The translations under genes and the position numbers were made by a program. The notes beneath the pieces were generated by a model that saw only the letters and a program-made list of their open reading frames with translations, did not search any database and was not told the origin of the DNA. 64,000 bases of DNA, taken from the NCBI RefSeq assembly GCF_009866655.1, contig NZ_CP047420.1, forward strand, positions 4,023,734 through 4,087,733. The letters run 5' to 3'. The DNA comes from Rathayibacter sp. VKM Ac-2804 (lineage in GTDB: Bacteria > Actinomycetota > Actinomycetes > Actinomycetales > Microbacteriaceae). This document shows positions 17,586 to 25,345 of this stretch, piece by piece (the stretch's first letter is position 1; every line of letters starts with the position of its first letter).

Positions 17586-17772
17586 GGCCGCGGCACTGGC
17601 GTTGCGGCACTGACGCTGCGGTCGTGACGCCGGGCGCCGACCCCGCGCCGACTCCGCGGCACTGGCCACCCTGCGCGGACTCCGCCGCGCCGACCCCGCG
17701 CGGCCCGTCGGAGGCGTAGTGTCCGAAGTCCACCCGCGGAACGACCCGCGGGTCCGCGTCGATGGAGCCGCG

Positions 17773-18321
17773 ATGTTCGAACCCGAAGGATCCGCGCGCC
17801 CGCTCGCCCGGATCATGTCCGTGACCGCCGCACTGCTGATCGGCGCCGTCCTCGTCGGCGGCGCGGTCGGAGCCGCGGTCGCCCTGGCCCTCTACCTCCC
17901 GAGCGCGCTCGCCGCCGGAGCGCTCGACCCGTCCGCGCTGGTCGGCTTCGGGATGCTGATGGGCGTCGCCTCCGGCGCCGGCCTCGGCGCGGTGGGAGGC
18001 CTCGGCGCGATCGCCGGCATGGTCACCGTCCGCGCGGTGAGCCGCCGGAGCGGCGCCTTCATCGCCGGCACGAGCGTCGGCGCCGCGTTCGGCGTGCTGA
18101 TCCTCGCCGCGAACCTCCTCGTCAGCCGGGACGCCGCCACCTGGATCACCGCCCTGCTCGCCACGGCCGCGGCCTTCCTCCTCTGCGCCTGGGGCTCCTG
18201 GCTGCTGACCCGCCACGAGCACTCCTGGGAGCGCGCGCACGCCCCCGAGCACCGGCGCCCTGCCGCGCAGCCCGCCGCCCCGGGTTCTCCGTCGCCGGCG
18301 AGCCGCCACCGCCCGGCCTGA
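17773..18321 (+). CDS. Hypothetical membrane protein
   Basis: A 182-residue protein with four to five hydrophobic segments rich in Ala, Gly and Val (for example AALLIGAVLVGGAVGAAVAL) and a Pro/Ala/His-rich hydrophilic tail. No family recognised. The ATG at 17773 has GGAG 5 nt upstream; a GTG at 17719 in the same frame is possible with its own GGAGG, but a TAGTGT hexamer at 17717-17722 could instead be the promoter for the shorter form. The upstream 130 nt are low-complexity with repeated GCGGCACTGGC-like units. Confidence 0.6.
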   Translation: MFEPEGSARPLARIMSVTAALLIGAVLVGGAVGAAVALALYLPSALAAGALDPSALVGFGMLMGVASGAGLGAVGGLGAIAGMVTVRAVSRRSGAFIAGTSVGAAFGVLILAANLLVSRDAATWITALLATAAAFLLCAWGSWLLTRHEHSWERAHAPEHRRPAAQPAAPGSPSPASRHRPA

Positions 18322-18347
18322 CGCGCCCCGCCCCTCCGGCCGGACCT

Positions 18348-18497
18348 CCGGCACGCGGAACCACCCCCGGCACGCCGAACCGGCCGATTCCCGCGAGCCG
18401 AGGCACGTTCCACGTGCCGAAGATCCACCACCGGTATCTCCGGCTCGCGGAGGCACCCCTGGCACGCCGAATCAGCCGGTTCCCACGAGCCGGAGCC
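18348..18497. repeat. R3 repeat cluster (GGCACGCNGAA units)
   Basis: Three copies of a GGCACGCNGAAYC unit lie at about 18350, 18368 and 18460, with CCCGCGAGCCG at 18391 and its inverse CGGCTCGCGG at 18441 giving a stem. A related cluster occurs at 39686-39790. It fills the space between two convergent genes (242 nt); no gene is seen there. Confidence 0.5.
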
Positions 18498-18563
18498 CGA
18501 TCGACGAGCCCGAGGTCGAGCCGGACCCCCGCGCCTCAGCGCCCTCGCGAGTCGGCCCCGCGG

Positions 18564-19673
18564 TCAGCCCGCGTACGAGCCGACCAGGCGCACCGCGCCG
18601 CCGTCGACGCCCTTGGCGCCCTGCTCGAAGCCGTCCAGCGCGCGCTCGCTCAGCGACACGCGCCCCGCGACCCAGGACGGCACGCCCGACGCCTCGAGCG
18701 CCGCGATGATCGCGGGCGCGGCGTCGGCGTCGACCACGGCGAACATCCCGATGCCGAGGTTCCAGGTGCCCTCGGTGCTCTCGAGCGTCGCCCCCGAGAT
18801 CGCGGCGAGCGCCCGGAACACGTCGGCCGGGCTCCAGCTCGAGCGCTCCACCTCGACCCAGGAGCCGCGCGGCAGCACGCGCGCCAGGTTCGCCGCGATC
18901 CCGCCGCCGGTCACGTGGCTGATCGAGTGCACGCCCGCGCCGAGCGCCTCGTCCTCGAGCACCCGGAGCAGCGGCGCCGTGTACAGGCGGGTCGGCTCGA
19001 GCAGCACCTCGCCCACGACGCCCCCGAGCTCGGCGGAGGTGTCGGTGAAGCGGATCCCCCTCTCGGCGAGGATGTGGCGCACGAGCGAGTAGCCGTTGGA
19101 GTGCAGCCCGGAGGAGGCCATCGCGATCACCAGGTCGCCGTCGCGCACCCGGTCGGCGCCGCGCACCGCGTCCGCCTCGACCGCGCCGACGGCGGCACCG
19201 GCCACGTCGTAGTCGTCCGGCCCGAGGAGCCCCGGGTGCTCCGCGGTCTCGCCGCCGACGAGCGCGGTCCCGGTGGCCGAGCAGGCGCGGGCGATCCCCG
19301 CGACGATGTCCGCGATCCGCGCGGGGACGACCTTGCCGCAGGCGATGTAGTCGGTCATGAAGAGCGGGCGGGCGCCGACCACGACGATGTCGTCGACGAC
19401 CATCCCGACGAGGTCCTGCCCGATCGTGTCGTGCTTGTCGATCGCCTGCGCGATGGCGACCTTCGTGCCGACGCCGTCGGTCGAGGTCGCGAGCAGCGGC
19501 GCCCGGAAGTCCTTGAGGAACGAGACGTCGTAGAGGCCGGCGAACCCGCCGACTCCCCCGAGCACGTTGCGGTCGTGGGTCGCGGACACCGCCGCCTTCA
19601 TCAGCTCGACGGCGAGGTCCCCGGCCGCCGTGTCGACTCCCGCGCGGGCGTAGCTGCTCGTCTCGTTGCTCAC
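18564..19673 (-). CDS. purM: Phosphoribosylformylglycinamidine cyclo-ligase
   Basis: A 369-residue AIR synthetase, which closes the imidazole ring of FGAM with ATP to give AIR in de novo purine synthesis. The start YARAGVDTAAGDLAVELMK, the substrate loop LYDVSFLKDFRAPLLATSTD, GTKVAIAQAIDKHDTIGQDL, and the glycine-rich SHVTGGGIAANLARVLPRG near residue 255 are PurM hallmarks, and length is normal. The GTG start at 19673 has no Shine-Dalgarno but a TAGGGT hexamer 6 nt upstream, so it is probably leaderless. It points away from purF 2 kb downstream. Confidence 0.95.
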   Translation of the reverse strand: MSNETSSYARAGVDTAAGDLAVELMKAAVSATHDRNVLGGVGGFAGLYDVSFLKDFRAPLLATSTDGVGTKVAIAQAIDKHDTIGQDLVGMVVDDIVVVGARPLFMTDYIACGKVVPARIADIVAGIARACSATGTALVGGETAEHPGLLGPDDYDVAGAAVGAVEADAVRGADRVRDGDLVIAMASSGLHSNGYSLVRHILAERGIRFTDTSAELGGVVGEVLLEPTRLYTAPLLRVLEDEALGAGVHSISHVTGGGIAANLARVLPRGSWVEVERSSWSPADVFRALAAISGATLESTEGTWNLGIGMFAVVDADAAPAIIAALEASGVPSWVAGRVSLSERALDGFEQGAKGVDGGAVRLVGSYAG

Positions 19674-19679
19674 GCGACG

Positions 19680-19685
19680 ACCCTA
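19680..19685 (-). promoter_or_regulatory. Probable -10 element of leaderless purM
   Basis: TAGGGT on the minus strand ends 6 nt before the purM GTG. Confidence 0.45.
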
Positions 19686-19895
19686 CCGAAGGGCCGCGCC
19701 ACGCAGACGCTGCGATCAGGAGCGCCCGACGGTCCGGCGGCGGGTCGCGGACCGCCCGCACCCCCTTCAGGGGCTGATCCGAGCGCCGGGCGAGACGAGG
19801 AGATGGTTGCGTTGTCATAGTGGGTGCTGACCGTCTCCGTCTCCGGATCGGCTTCGCGCCCGAGGCCCGTCCTCCGCATCCTCGAGGAACCCGTG

Positions 19896-21503
19896 ATGCC
19901 CGACTCCGCCGCCCCCCTCCCGTCCGGGAGCCCGCTCCGCCGCCGCTCGATCGTGGCGGCCGCTGCCTGGACGATCCCCACGGTCGCCGCGGTCGTCTCG
20001 GCACCCCTGGCCGCCGCCTCGACGCCGCCCGAGCCGGTCGGGCCGCCCGACCTGCTCGATGTGACCGGCTTCGAGGCGGTCCGCTGCGACGTCGTGCCCG
20101 CCGGCACCGTGCTCTTCCGCGCCCTCGACGGGACGTCTCCCGCGGCGAGGGGCGCCTCGGTGACCGTCACACTCCCGTCCGGGCTCGGCTTCTCCGCCGG
20201 CGGGAGCTCCGCCGTGGTGGCGGTCGGCCTGGAGGGCGTCGTCTCCGTCCCGGCGTTCGCGGCGTCGGGCTCCGCGGGCTCCTACACGATCACGGCCACC
20301 TACGGAACGGCGATCGCCTACGCGCCGGGGACGGTGACCGCGAGCCCCGGCCAGGTGGTGGAGCTCACGCGCTCCCCCGGCGGCGCGAACCAGCAGCCGA
20401 CGTTCTCCACCGCCGTCGTGCCCGGAGTCGTCGACGGCGTCCACGGCGCGATCTCCGGAGACGAGCTCGCCGCCAGCGCCGGCCGGAACGCCGCCGTGCT
20501 GACCGCCGACGGCCGGGTGCGCTACTGGGGAGCGAACTTCGGTGCCCCGGTCACGGCTCCGGGGACCCTGACGTTCGCCGGGGCCGCCGTGACGGGCATG
20601 GTCTTCATCGACACCTGGACCTGCGTGCAGGCCGGCAACACCTCCGCCGGCGGCATCGCCGCGGGAGCCGGAGCGGACTCCGTCCGCCAGTGGTACCGCA
20701 CGGGGACCGGCACCGGGCCCCTCACGGTCGTGGCGGTGACCGGCATCACCGGCTCGGTCCTCGCCGCGGAGTCGAACGACGGCTACAGCTACGTCCTCAC
20801 GAACGCGGGCCTGCACTGGTGGGCCGACGCGACCTCGGGCGAGCGGGTCGCCGCCACGCTCATCGCGGGCACGGCCGGGGCGTCGGCGATCAGCACCTGG
20901 AGCTACCGCCGAGCCAACGGCGTTCTTGTCTTCGGCGGCGGGATCCTCCTCGCCGACGGCGGCGTCAGCGTCTGGAACGGCAGCCACGCCCTCACCGCCC
21001 TGGTCGGCGCTCCGACGGACATCGTCGAACTCGAGACCGGCCAGCTGTCCGTCTACGCCCTCACCGGCTCCGGCGAGCTGTGGACGCAGGGCGCCGCGTT
21101 CACCTCGTCGCCCGGCGGCGCGGGCTGGATCCTGCGCGCCGAGAACGTCACCACGTCCCACGCCTGGTCCGTCGACGGCTACACCGGCGGTGTGTACGTC
21201 ACCACGGCGGGAGCGGTCGCCCAGTTCTTCGCCGCGCAGCCCGCCGGCAACGCCTACCGCACCGAGGCGCGGACGATCCCCGCGGGCGTCACCCTGACGA
21301 AGGTGTTCAGCACGGACGGCACCTACCTGGCGCTCGCCTCCAACGCGACCGTCTACGCCTGGGGCGGCAACCTCGACAACTCCGGCCGCTCGCAGCCCGC
21401 CCTCGTCGCCGGAGTCGCGAACGCCACCGACCTCAACGCCTGGGGCTACCACGGACCGTCCTACGTGGGCGGCGGGTACGTCATCTCCTCGATCGGCTGC
21501 TGA
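19896..21503 (+). CDS. Secreted RCC1-like repeat protein
   Basis: A 535-residue exported protein. The N-terminus RRRSIVAAAAWTIPTVAAVV followed by APLAAAS is a twin-arginine-like signal of the kind found in actinobacterial surface proteins. Residues about 45-170 look like an immunoglobulin-like domain, and residues about 190-530 contain repeated blades with alternating VLTADGRVRYWGANFG, YAWGGNLDN and similar Trp/Gly patterns, typical of RCC1-like beta-propellers. The chain ends in SSIGC. No catalytic motif is visible; a binding or adhesion role is inferred. GAGGA precedes the ATG (a GTG one codon earlier is possible). It lies between purM and purF. Confidence 0.65.
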   Translation: MPDSAAPLPSGSPLRRRSIVAAAAWTIPTVAAVVSAPLAAASTPPEPVGPPDLLDVTGFEAVRCDVVPAGTVLFRALDGTSPAARGASVTVTLPSGLGFSAGGSSAVVAVGLEGVVSVPAFAASGSAGSYTITATYGTAIAYAPGTVTASPGQVVELTRSPGGANQQPTFSTAVVPGVVDGVHGAISGDELAASAGRNAAVLTADGRVRYWGANFGAPVTAPGTLTFAGAAVTGMVFIDTWTCVQAGNTSAGGIAAGAGADSVRQWYRTGTGTGPLTVVAVTGITGSVLAAESNDGYSYVLTNAGLHWWADATSGERVAATLIAGTAGASAISTWSYRRANGVLVFGGGILLADGGVSVWNGSHALTALVGAPTDIVELETGQLSVYALTGSGELWTQGAAFTSSPGGAGWILRAENVTTSHAWSVDGYTGGVYVTTAGAVAQFFAAQPAGNAYRTEARTIPAGVTLTKVFSTDGTYLALASNATVYAWGGNLDNSGRSQPALVAGVANATDLNAWGYHGPSYVGGGYVISSIGC

Positions 21504-21647
21504 CGCCGTGCGATCCGCCCGCCTCGCGACCCGCGCACGCCCCCGCCCGGGCGGATCCGCCGGGAGCGAACCGTTAGGGGATGCGTCCTCCGCGTGCCAG
21601 GATGGACCGTCAATCCCCCCTGCTATCCCCTTGGGAGCCCCTCCGGC

Positions 21648-23105
21648 ATGTGCGGAATCGTTGGGATCGTGTCCTCCGGACCGGTCAACCAGTCCATCTA
21701 CGACAGCCTCTCCCTCCTGCAGCACCGCGGCCAGGACTCGACCGGTATCGCGACCGCCGACGGCAGCACGCTGCACATCAAGAAGGCGGCGGGGCAGGTC
21801 CGCGAGGCGTTCCGCACCCGCGACATGCGCTCGCTGCTCGGCACGATGGGCCTCGGGCACGTCCGCTACGCCACCAAGGGCAACGCGGAGCGCGAGGAGG
21901 AGGCGCAGCCGTTCTACGTGAACGCGCCGTACGGCATCATCCTCATCCACAACGGCAACCTGACGAACACCCGCGAGCTCACCGAGGAGCTCTTCACCGT
22001 CGACCGCCGCCACCTCAACACCACCTCCGACACCGAGCTGCTGGTCAACGTGCTCGCGAACGAGCTGCAGGCCTCGATCTCCGGCCGCGACCTCGACGCG
22101 GACGAGGTGTTCGACGCGGTCTCCCGCGTGCACGAGCGCGTTGAGGGCTCGTACGCCACCATCGCGCTGATCGCCGGCCACGGACTGCTCGCGTTCCGCG
22201 ACCCGTTCGGCATCCGGCCGCTGATCGTCGGCCGCCGCTTCAACGTCAACGGGCCGGACGACTGGGTGGTCGCCTCCGAGTCGCTCGTCCTCGAGGCGCA
22301 GGGCTTCGAGATCGTCCGGGACGTCGCTCCCGGCGAGGCGATCTTCATCACGCCCGACGGCCGGATGACCAGCCGCCAGTGCGCGAAGAACCCGCGTCTC
22401 ATCCCGTGCTCGTTCGAGTACGTCTACCTCGCCCGCCCCGACTCGATCCTCTCCGGGATCTCGGTCTACGAGGCCCGGCTGCGCCTCGGCGACCGCCTCG
22501 CCGACACCATCGCCGCGTACACGCCGGGTGGGGCGATCGACGTGGTCATGCCGATCCCGGACTCCTCGCGCCCCGCCGCGATGCAGGTCGCGCAGAAGCT
22601 CGGCATCCCGTACCGCGAGGGCTTCTACAAGAACCGCTACGTCGGCCGGACGTTCATCATGCCCGGGCAGGCGGTGCGCAAGAAGTCCGTGCGGCAGAAG
22701 CTCAACGCGATGTCGAGCGAGTTCAAGGGCAAGAACGTGCTGATCGTCGACGACTCGATCGTGCGCGGCACGACCTCGAAGGAGATCGTCGACATGGCCC
22801 GCACGGCCGGCGCGAACAGCGTCACCTTCGCGTCCGCGGCCCCGCCGGTGCGCTACCCGCACGTGTACGGCATCAACATGCCGTCTCGGCAGGAGCTCGT
22901 CGCGCACAACCGCCGGATCCCGGAGATCTCGGAGGCGATCGGCGCCGACTACCTGATCTACCAGGAGGTCGCCGACATGAAGGCGGCGATCCTGGAGGGC
23001 TCGGACGTCACCGACCTCGAGACCAGCTGCTTCACCGGCGAGTACGTCACCGGCACCGTCACGCCCGAGTACCTCGACTGGGTGGAGCGCACGCAGCTGA
23101 GCTGA
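21648..23105 (+). CDS. purF: Amidophosphoribosyltransferase
   Basis: A 485-residue enzyme that transfers glutamine amide nitrogen to PRPP in the first committed step of purine synthesis. The start MCGIVGIVSSG gives the N-terminal nucleophile Cys2 after Met removal, so the ATG at 21648 is secure. YDSLSLLQHRGQDSTGIAT and GHVRYATKGN belong to the Ntn glutaminase domain; VLIVDDSIVRGTTSKEIVDM near residue 365 is the PRPP-binding loop of the transferase domain. Length is normal. Expected neighbours purM and purD are nearby but separately transcribed. Confidence 0.97.
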   Translation: MCGIVGIVSSGPVNQSIYDSLSLLQHRGQDSTGIATADGSTLHIKKAAGQVREAFRTRDMRSLLGTMGLGHVRYATKGNAEREEEAQPFYVNAPYGIILIHNGNLTNTRELTEELFTVDRRHLNTTSDTELLVNVLANELQASISGRDLDADEVFDAVSRVHERVEGSYATIALIAGHGLLAFRDPFGIRPLIVGRRFNVNGPDDWVVASESLVLEAQGFEIVRDVAPGEAIFITPDGRMTSRQCAKNPRLIPCSFEYVYLARPDSILSGISVYEARLRLGDRLADTIAAYTPGGAIDVVMPIPDSSRPAAMQVAQKLGIPYREGFYKNRYVGRTFIMPGQAVRKKSVRQKLNAMSSEFKGKNVLIVDDSIVRGTTSKEIVDMARTAGANSVTFASAAPPVRYPHVYGINMPSRQELVAHNRRIPEISEAIGADYLIYQEVADMKAAILEGSDVTDLETSCFTGEYVTGTVTPEYLDWVERTQLS

Positions 23106-23227
23106 CACTGGGAGCACGCGCACCAGGCAGGCACAGCGCCCGGATGCGCGCAACCGGGTGCCTAGCGGGCGGCGGAGCGTCCATCATCGTGGGGCGCCGC
23201 TCCGTGCGCCCGAGACGAGGAGTCCCC

Positions 23228-23356
23228 GTGATCTACCGCCTGCTGCCCCTGCTCCTGACGTTCATCGCGGGTCGCCTGAAGAAGTCGCAGAAGGCCAAGC
23301 GCGCCACGCAGAACGCGGCGCGCTCGACGAGCCGCAGCGGCCGCAAGCGCCGCTGA
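23228..23356 (+). CDS. Small basic membrane-tail protein
   Basis: A 42-residue product starting VIYRLLPLLLTFIAGRL, a short hydrophobic helix, followed by a strongly basic tail KKSQKAKRATQNAARS ending in RKRR. GAGGAG lies 5 nt before the GTG at 23228, which argues for real translation. I recognise no family; a short membrane- or nucleic-acid-interacting peptide is possible. Confidence 0.45.
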   Translation: MIYRLLPLLLTFIAGRLKKSQKAKRATQNAARSTSRSGRKRR

Positions 23357-23381
23357 CCACTGCGCGTGTAGAGCGTCGTCC

Positions 23382-23789
23382 CTAGCGCGTCGAGGCGTCC
23401 GGCTCCGTGCCGGGCGCCTCGTTCTCGTCCGGGGCGGCGTCCGGCTCGTCCGTGGGCTCGTCGTCGCCGTCGGCCTCTCGGGCGACGGTGCGCTCGGCCG
23501 TGGCGCGGACGACGCGGCGGCCGACGACCCGATCGAGGAGGACGACGAGGAGGGCGGCGAGGCCGCCGAAGATCGTCACGAACAGCAGCAGGCTGAAGCC
23601 GAAGACCTGGGCCTGGCTGAAGCCCTCCGTCTCGGGCAGCGCGAAGGTGAGCACGAACGCGACGATCGCGCCGAGGCCGGCTCCGAGCGCGAGGATCCGC
23701 CAGACCCGCGGCGAGCGGCGGACGTCGACCTCCTCGCGGGTGATCTCGACGTCGTCGGGGCGCGGCGAGGAGTCGAGCGGATCGGTCAT
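23382..23789 (-). CDS. Hypothetical two-helix membrane protein
   Basis: A 135-residue protein with a charged N-terminus (DDVEITREEVDVRRSPRVW), two transmembrane helices at about 32-53 and 60-84, and a very acidic Asp/Glu/Pro-rich tail (DGDDEPTDEPDAAPDENE). GGAGG is positioned before the ATG at 23789. The pattern is common near purF in Microbacteriaceae, but no function is known. It is convergent with the small basic protein. Confidence 0.7.
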   Translation of the reverse strand: MTDPLDSSPRPDDVEITREEVDVRRSPRVWRILALGAGLGAIVAFVLTFALPETEGFSQAQVFGFSLLLFVTIFGGLAALLVVLLDRVVGRRVVRATAERTVAREADGDDEPTDEPDAAPDENEAPGTEPDASTR

Positions 23790-23870
23790 GCCTCCATTGT
23801 CCCCTGTGCGCGGCCGGGCGCGGGCCGAGTGGCGACGGGGCGGCGGATCGGGTAGCGCGTGATCGAGAGG

Positions 23871-23911
23871 CGGGTCTCGATACGCCGCTGCGCGGCTGCT
23901 CGACCAGCATG
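23871..23911. repeat. R1 element, half copy (right arm)
   Basis: GGGTCTCGATACGCCGCTGC and GGCTGCTCGACCAGCATG form a right arm of R1 alone, between two minus-strand genes. Confidence 0.75.
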
Positions 23912-23946
23912 GAGCGGCGCCGCATCGCAGCTTCACGGCCCGTCAC

Positions 23947-24012
23947 GAGAGGGCGCCGCCTCGCGGCTCCGAGGGCGGTCATGAGGGGGCGCCGCCTCGC
24001 GGCTCCGAGGGC
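23947..24012. repeat. Short direct repeat
   Basis: The unit GGGCGCCGCCTCGCGGCTCC followed by GAGGGC occurs twice, 38 nt apart, with a third degenerate copy. It is intergenic, 3' of the LysR gene. Confidence 0.6.
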
Positions 24013-24038
24013 GCCGCGCCGCGGCTCCGCGGCGGCGG

Positions 24039-24941
24039 TCAGACGGAGTGGAGGAGGCGGCCGGCCTGGGCGCGGAGCTCGCGGACGACGGTCCGCACGG
24101 AGAGCCGCTCCGCGCGGTCGGGGCGCATGAGCGCGACGATGTGGCGCACGGAGTTCACGCCGCGCAGGGGCTTCACGACGATGCCGGCCGTGCCCGCGGT
24201 GTAGCGCGGGACCACGGCGATGCCGAGGCCGGCTGCGACGAACGCCTCCGTCACGCGGGTCGAGGCGAAGCGCTGCTCGACCCGCACCGGCTCGCCCGAG
24301 GTCGTCTCGATCTCCTGCATGATCCGCTCGAACGGGAACCCGTCGGGCACGCCGATCCAGGTCTCGCCGACCAGGTCGCCCGCCGTCACGGTCGCGCGGT
24401 CGGCGAGCCGGTGGCCGAGCGGCAGGGCGATGTCGAGCGGCTCGACCATCAGCTCGGCCATCGCGAGCCCGTGCCCGGCCCAGGCGCTGCGGCCGGTGGG
24501 CGAGTGCGCGAGCACGATGTCGAAGTCGGCGGTGAGGTCGAGGAACTCGTCGGTCCCGGGATCCGCGTCCTCGCAGTGCACGACGAGCCCCTCGACGCTG
24601 CGCAGCGCGACCAGCGCATCCGGCAGCAGCATCTGCCCGGCCGTCGGGAAGGTCGCGATCGTCACCTCGCCGATCGGGTTGTTCTTGAAGGTCTGCCAGA
24701 CCGCGTCGGCGCGCTCGAGCGCGGTCGCGATCTCGGTGGCGCTGCGGGCCAGCTCGCGGCCGGCAGCGGTGAGGACGACGCCGCGCCCCGAGCGCTCGAT
24801 CAGCGGCACTCCCGCCTCCCGCTCGAGCACCTTCAGCTGCTGCGACACCGCGGACGGGGTGCGGTGCGTCGCCGCCGCCACCGCGGTGATCGAGCGCCGC
24901 ATCGAGAGCTCCCTGAGCAGTTCCAGCCGTCGCACGTCCAT
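24039..24941 (-). CDS. LysR family transcriptional regulator
   Basis: A 300-residue regulator. The N-terminal winged helix reads ELSMRRSITAVAAATHRTPS then AVSQQLKVLEREAGVPLIER (residues 10-50), the classic LysR pattern, and the rest is a type 2 periplasmic-binding-like effector domain with LMVEPLDIALPLGHRL near residue 170. A TAGCGT hexamer lies 6 nt before the ATG, so the transcript is probably leaderless. It is divergent from a 36-residue membrane peptide, the most likely target along with itself. Confidence 0.9.
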   Translation of the reverse strand: MDVRRLELLRELSMRRSITAVAAATHRTPSAVSQQLKVLEREAGVPLIERSGRGVVLTAAGRELARSATEIATALERADAVWQTFKNNPIGEVTIATFPTAGQMLLPDALVALRSVEGLVVHCEDADPGTDEFLDLTADFDIVLAHSPTGRSAWAGHGLAMAELMVEPLDIALPLGHRLADRATVTAGDLVGETWIGVPDGFPFERIMQEIETTSGEPVRVEQRFASTRVTEAFVAAGLGIAVVPRYTAGTAGIVVKPLRGVNSVRHIVALMRPDRAERLSVRTVVRELRAQAGRLLHSV

Positions 24942-24947
24942 GAAGGA

Positions 24948-24953
24948 ACGCTA
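24948..24953 (-). promoter_or_regulatory. Probable -10 element of leaderless LysR gene
   Basis: TAGCGT on the minus strand ends 6 nt before the ATG at 24941. Confidence 0.45.
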
Positions 24954-24978
24954 CACGTCAGGCCAAGAACAGTGCGAT

Positions 24979-24992
24979 TGTCCTAAGGAACA
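24979..24992. promoter_or_regulatory. Possible LysR binding site
   Basis: TGTCCTAAGGAACA is an imperfect dyad fitting the T-N(11-12)-A LysR pattern, located in the divergent intergenic region; an overlapping GAACA-N7-TGTCC pair starts at 24967. Confidence 0.3.
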
Positions 24993-25084
24993 GAAAGCCC
25001 GAGAGTGGACGTTGTACAGAGCATCCCGGCGGATGGATCGCCAAACCTGGCAGACACGTCGGAGCAACGAAAGGCAGAACACTC

Positions 25085-25195
25085 ATGAGCATCGCAATCC
25101 TCGTCGTCCTCGGTGCCGTCGCCGCATGGGGCACGGTGTCGACGGTGCTCGTCGCCAGCCGCGACGGATACCGTCAGGTCCCCGTCCGCCACTGA
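25085..25195 (+). CDS. 36-residue membrane peptide
   Basis: The frame encodes MSIAILVVLGAVAAWGTVST followed by VLVASRDGYRQVPVRH: one transmembrane helix and a short polar tail with DGYRQVP. GAAAGG lies upstream of the ATG, and a hairpin terminator follows the stop, so it is a complete small transcription unit. Similar tiny proteins with a DGYR-like tail are, as far as I recall, found in other Microbacteriaceae, but function is unknown. Divergent LysR control is likely. Confidence 0.55.
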   Translation: MSIAILVVLGAVAAWGTVSTVLVASRDGYRQVPVRH

Positions 25196-25233
25196 GCCTC
25201 GCGCTCCGCGACAGCACCTCATCGCGTTCCGAA

Positions 25234-25265
25234 CGCCGTCTCCCCCTGCGGGAGGCGGCGTTCTC
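25234..25265 (+). terminator. Hairpin terminator
   Basis: Arms CGCCGTCTCC and GGAGGCGGCG with one wobble pair, followed by TTCTCGCGTT, downstream of the 36-residue gene. Confidence 0.65.
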
Positions 25266-25302
25266 GCGTTCCCCCGGGTCGCGCACCCCGGGAGACGCAG
25301 AA

Positions 25303-25332
25303 GAGGCCCCGCGGCGCGAACCGCGGGGCCTC
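25303..25332 (-). terminator. Hairpin terminator of 5'-nucleotidase gene
   Basis: Perfect 12-bp arms GAGGCCCCGCGG and CCGCGGGGCCTC with a 6-nt loop, 14 nt beyond the stop codon at 25346. On the minus strand it is followed by TTCTGCGTCT. Confidence 0.75.
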
Positions 25333-25345
25333 TCCTGTGCGCGTG

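Noticed and set aside
19815..23153. A 1112-codon open frame on the - strand
   Set aside because: It is antisense to purF and the RCC1-like gene, both of which have clear families and starts; its translation is low-complexity.
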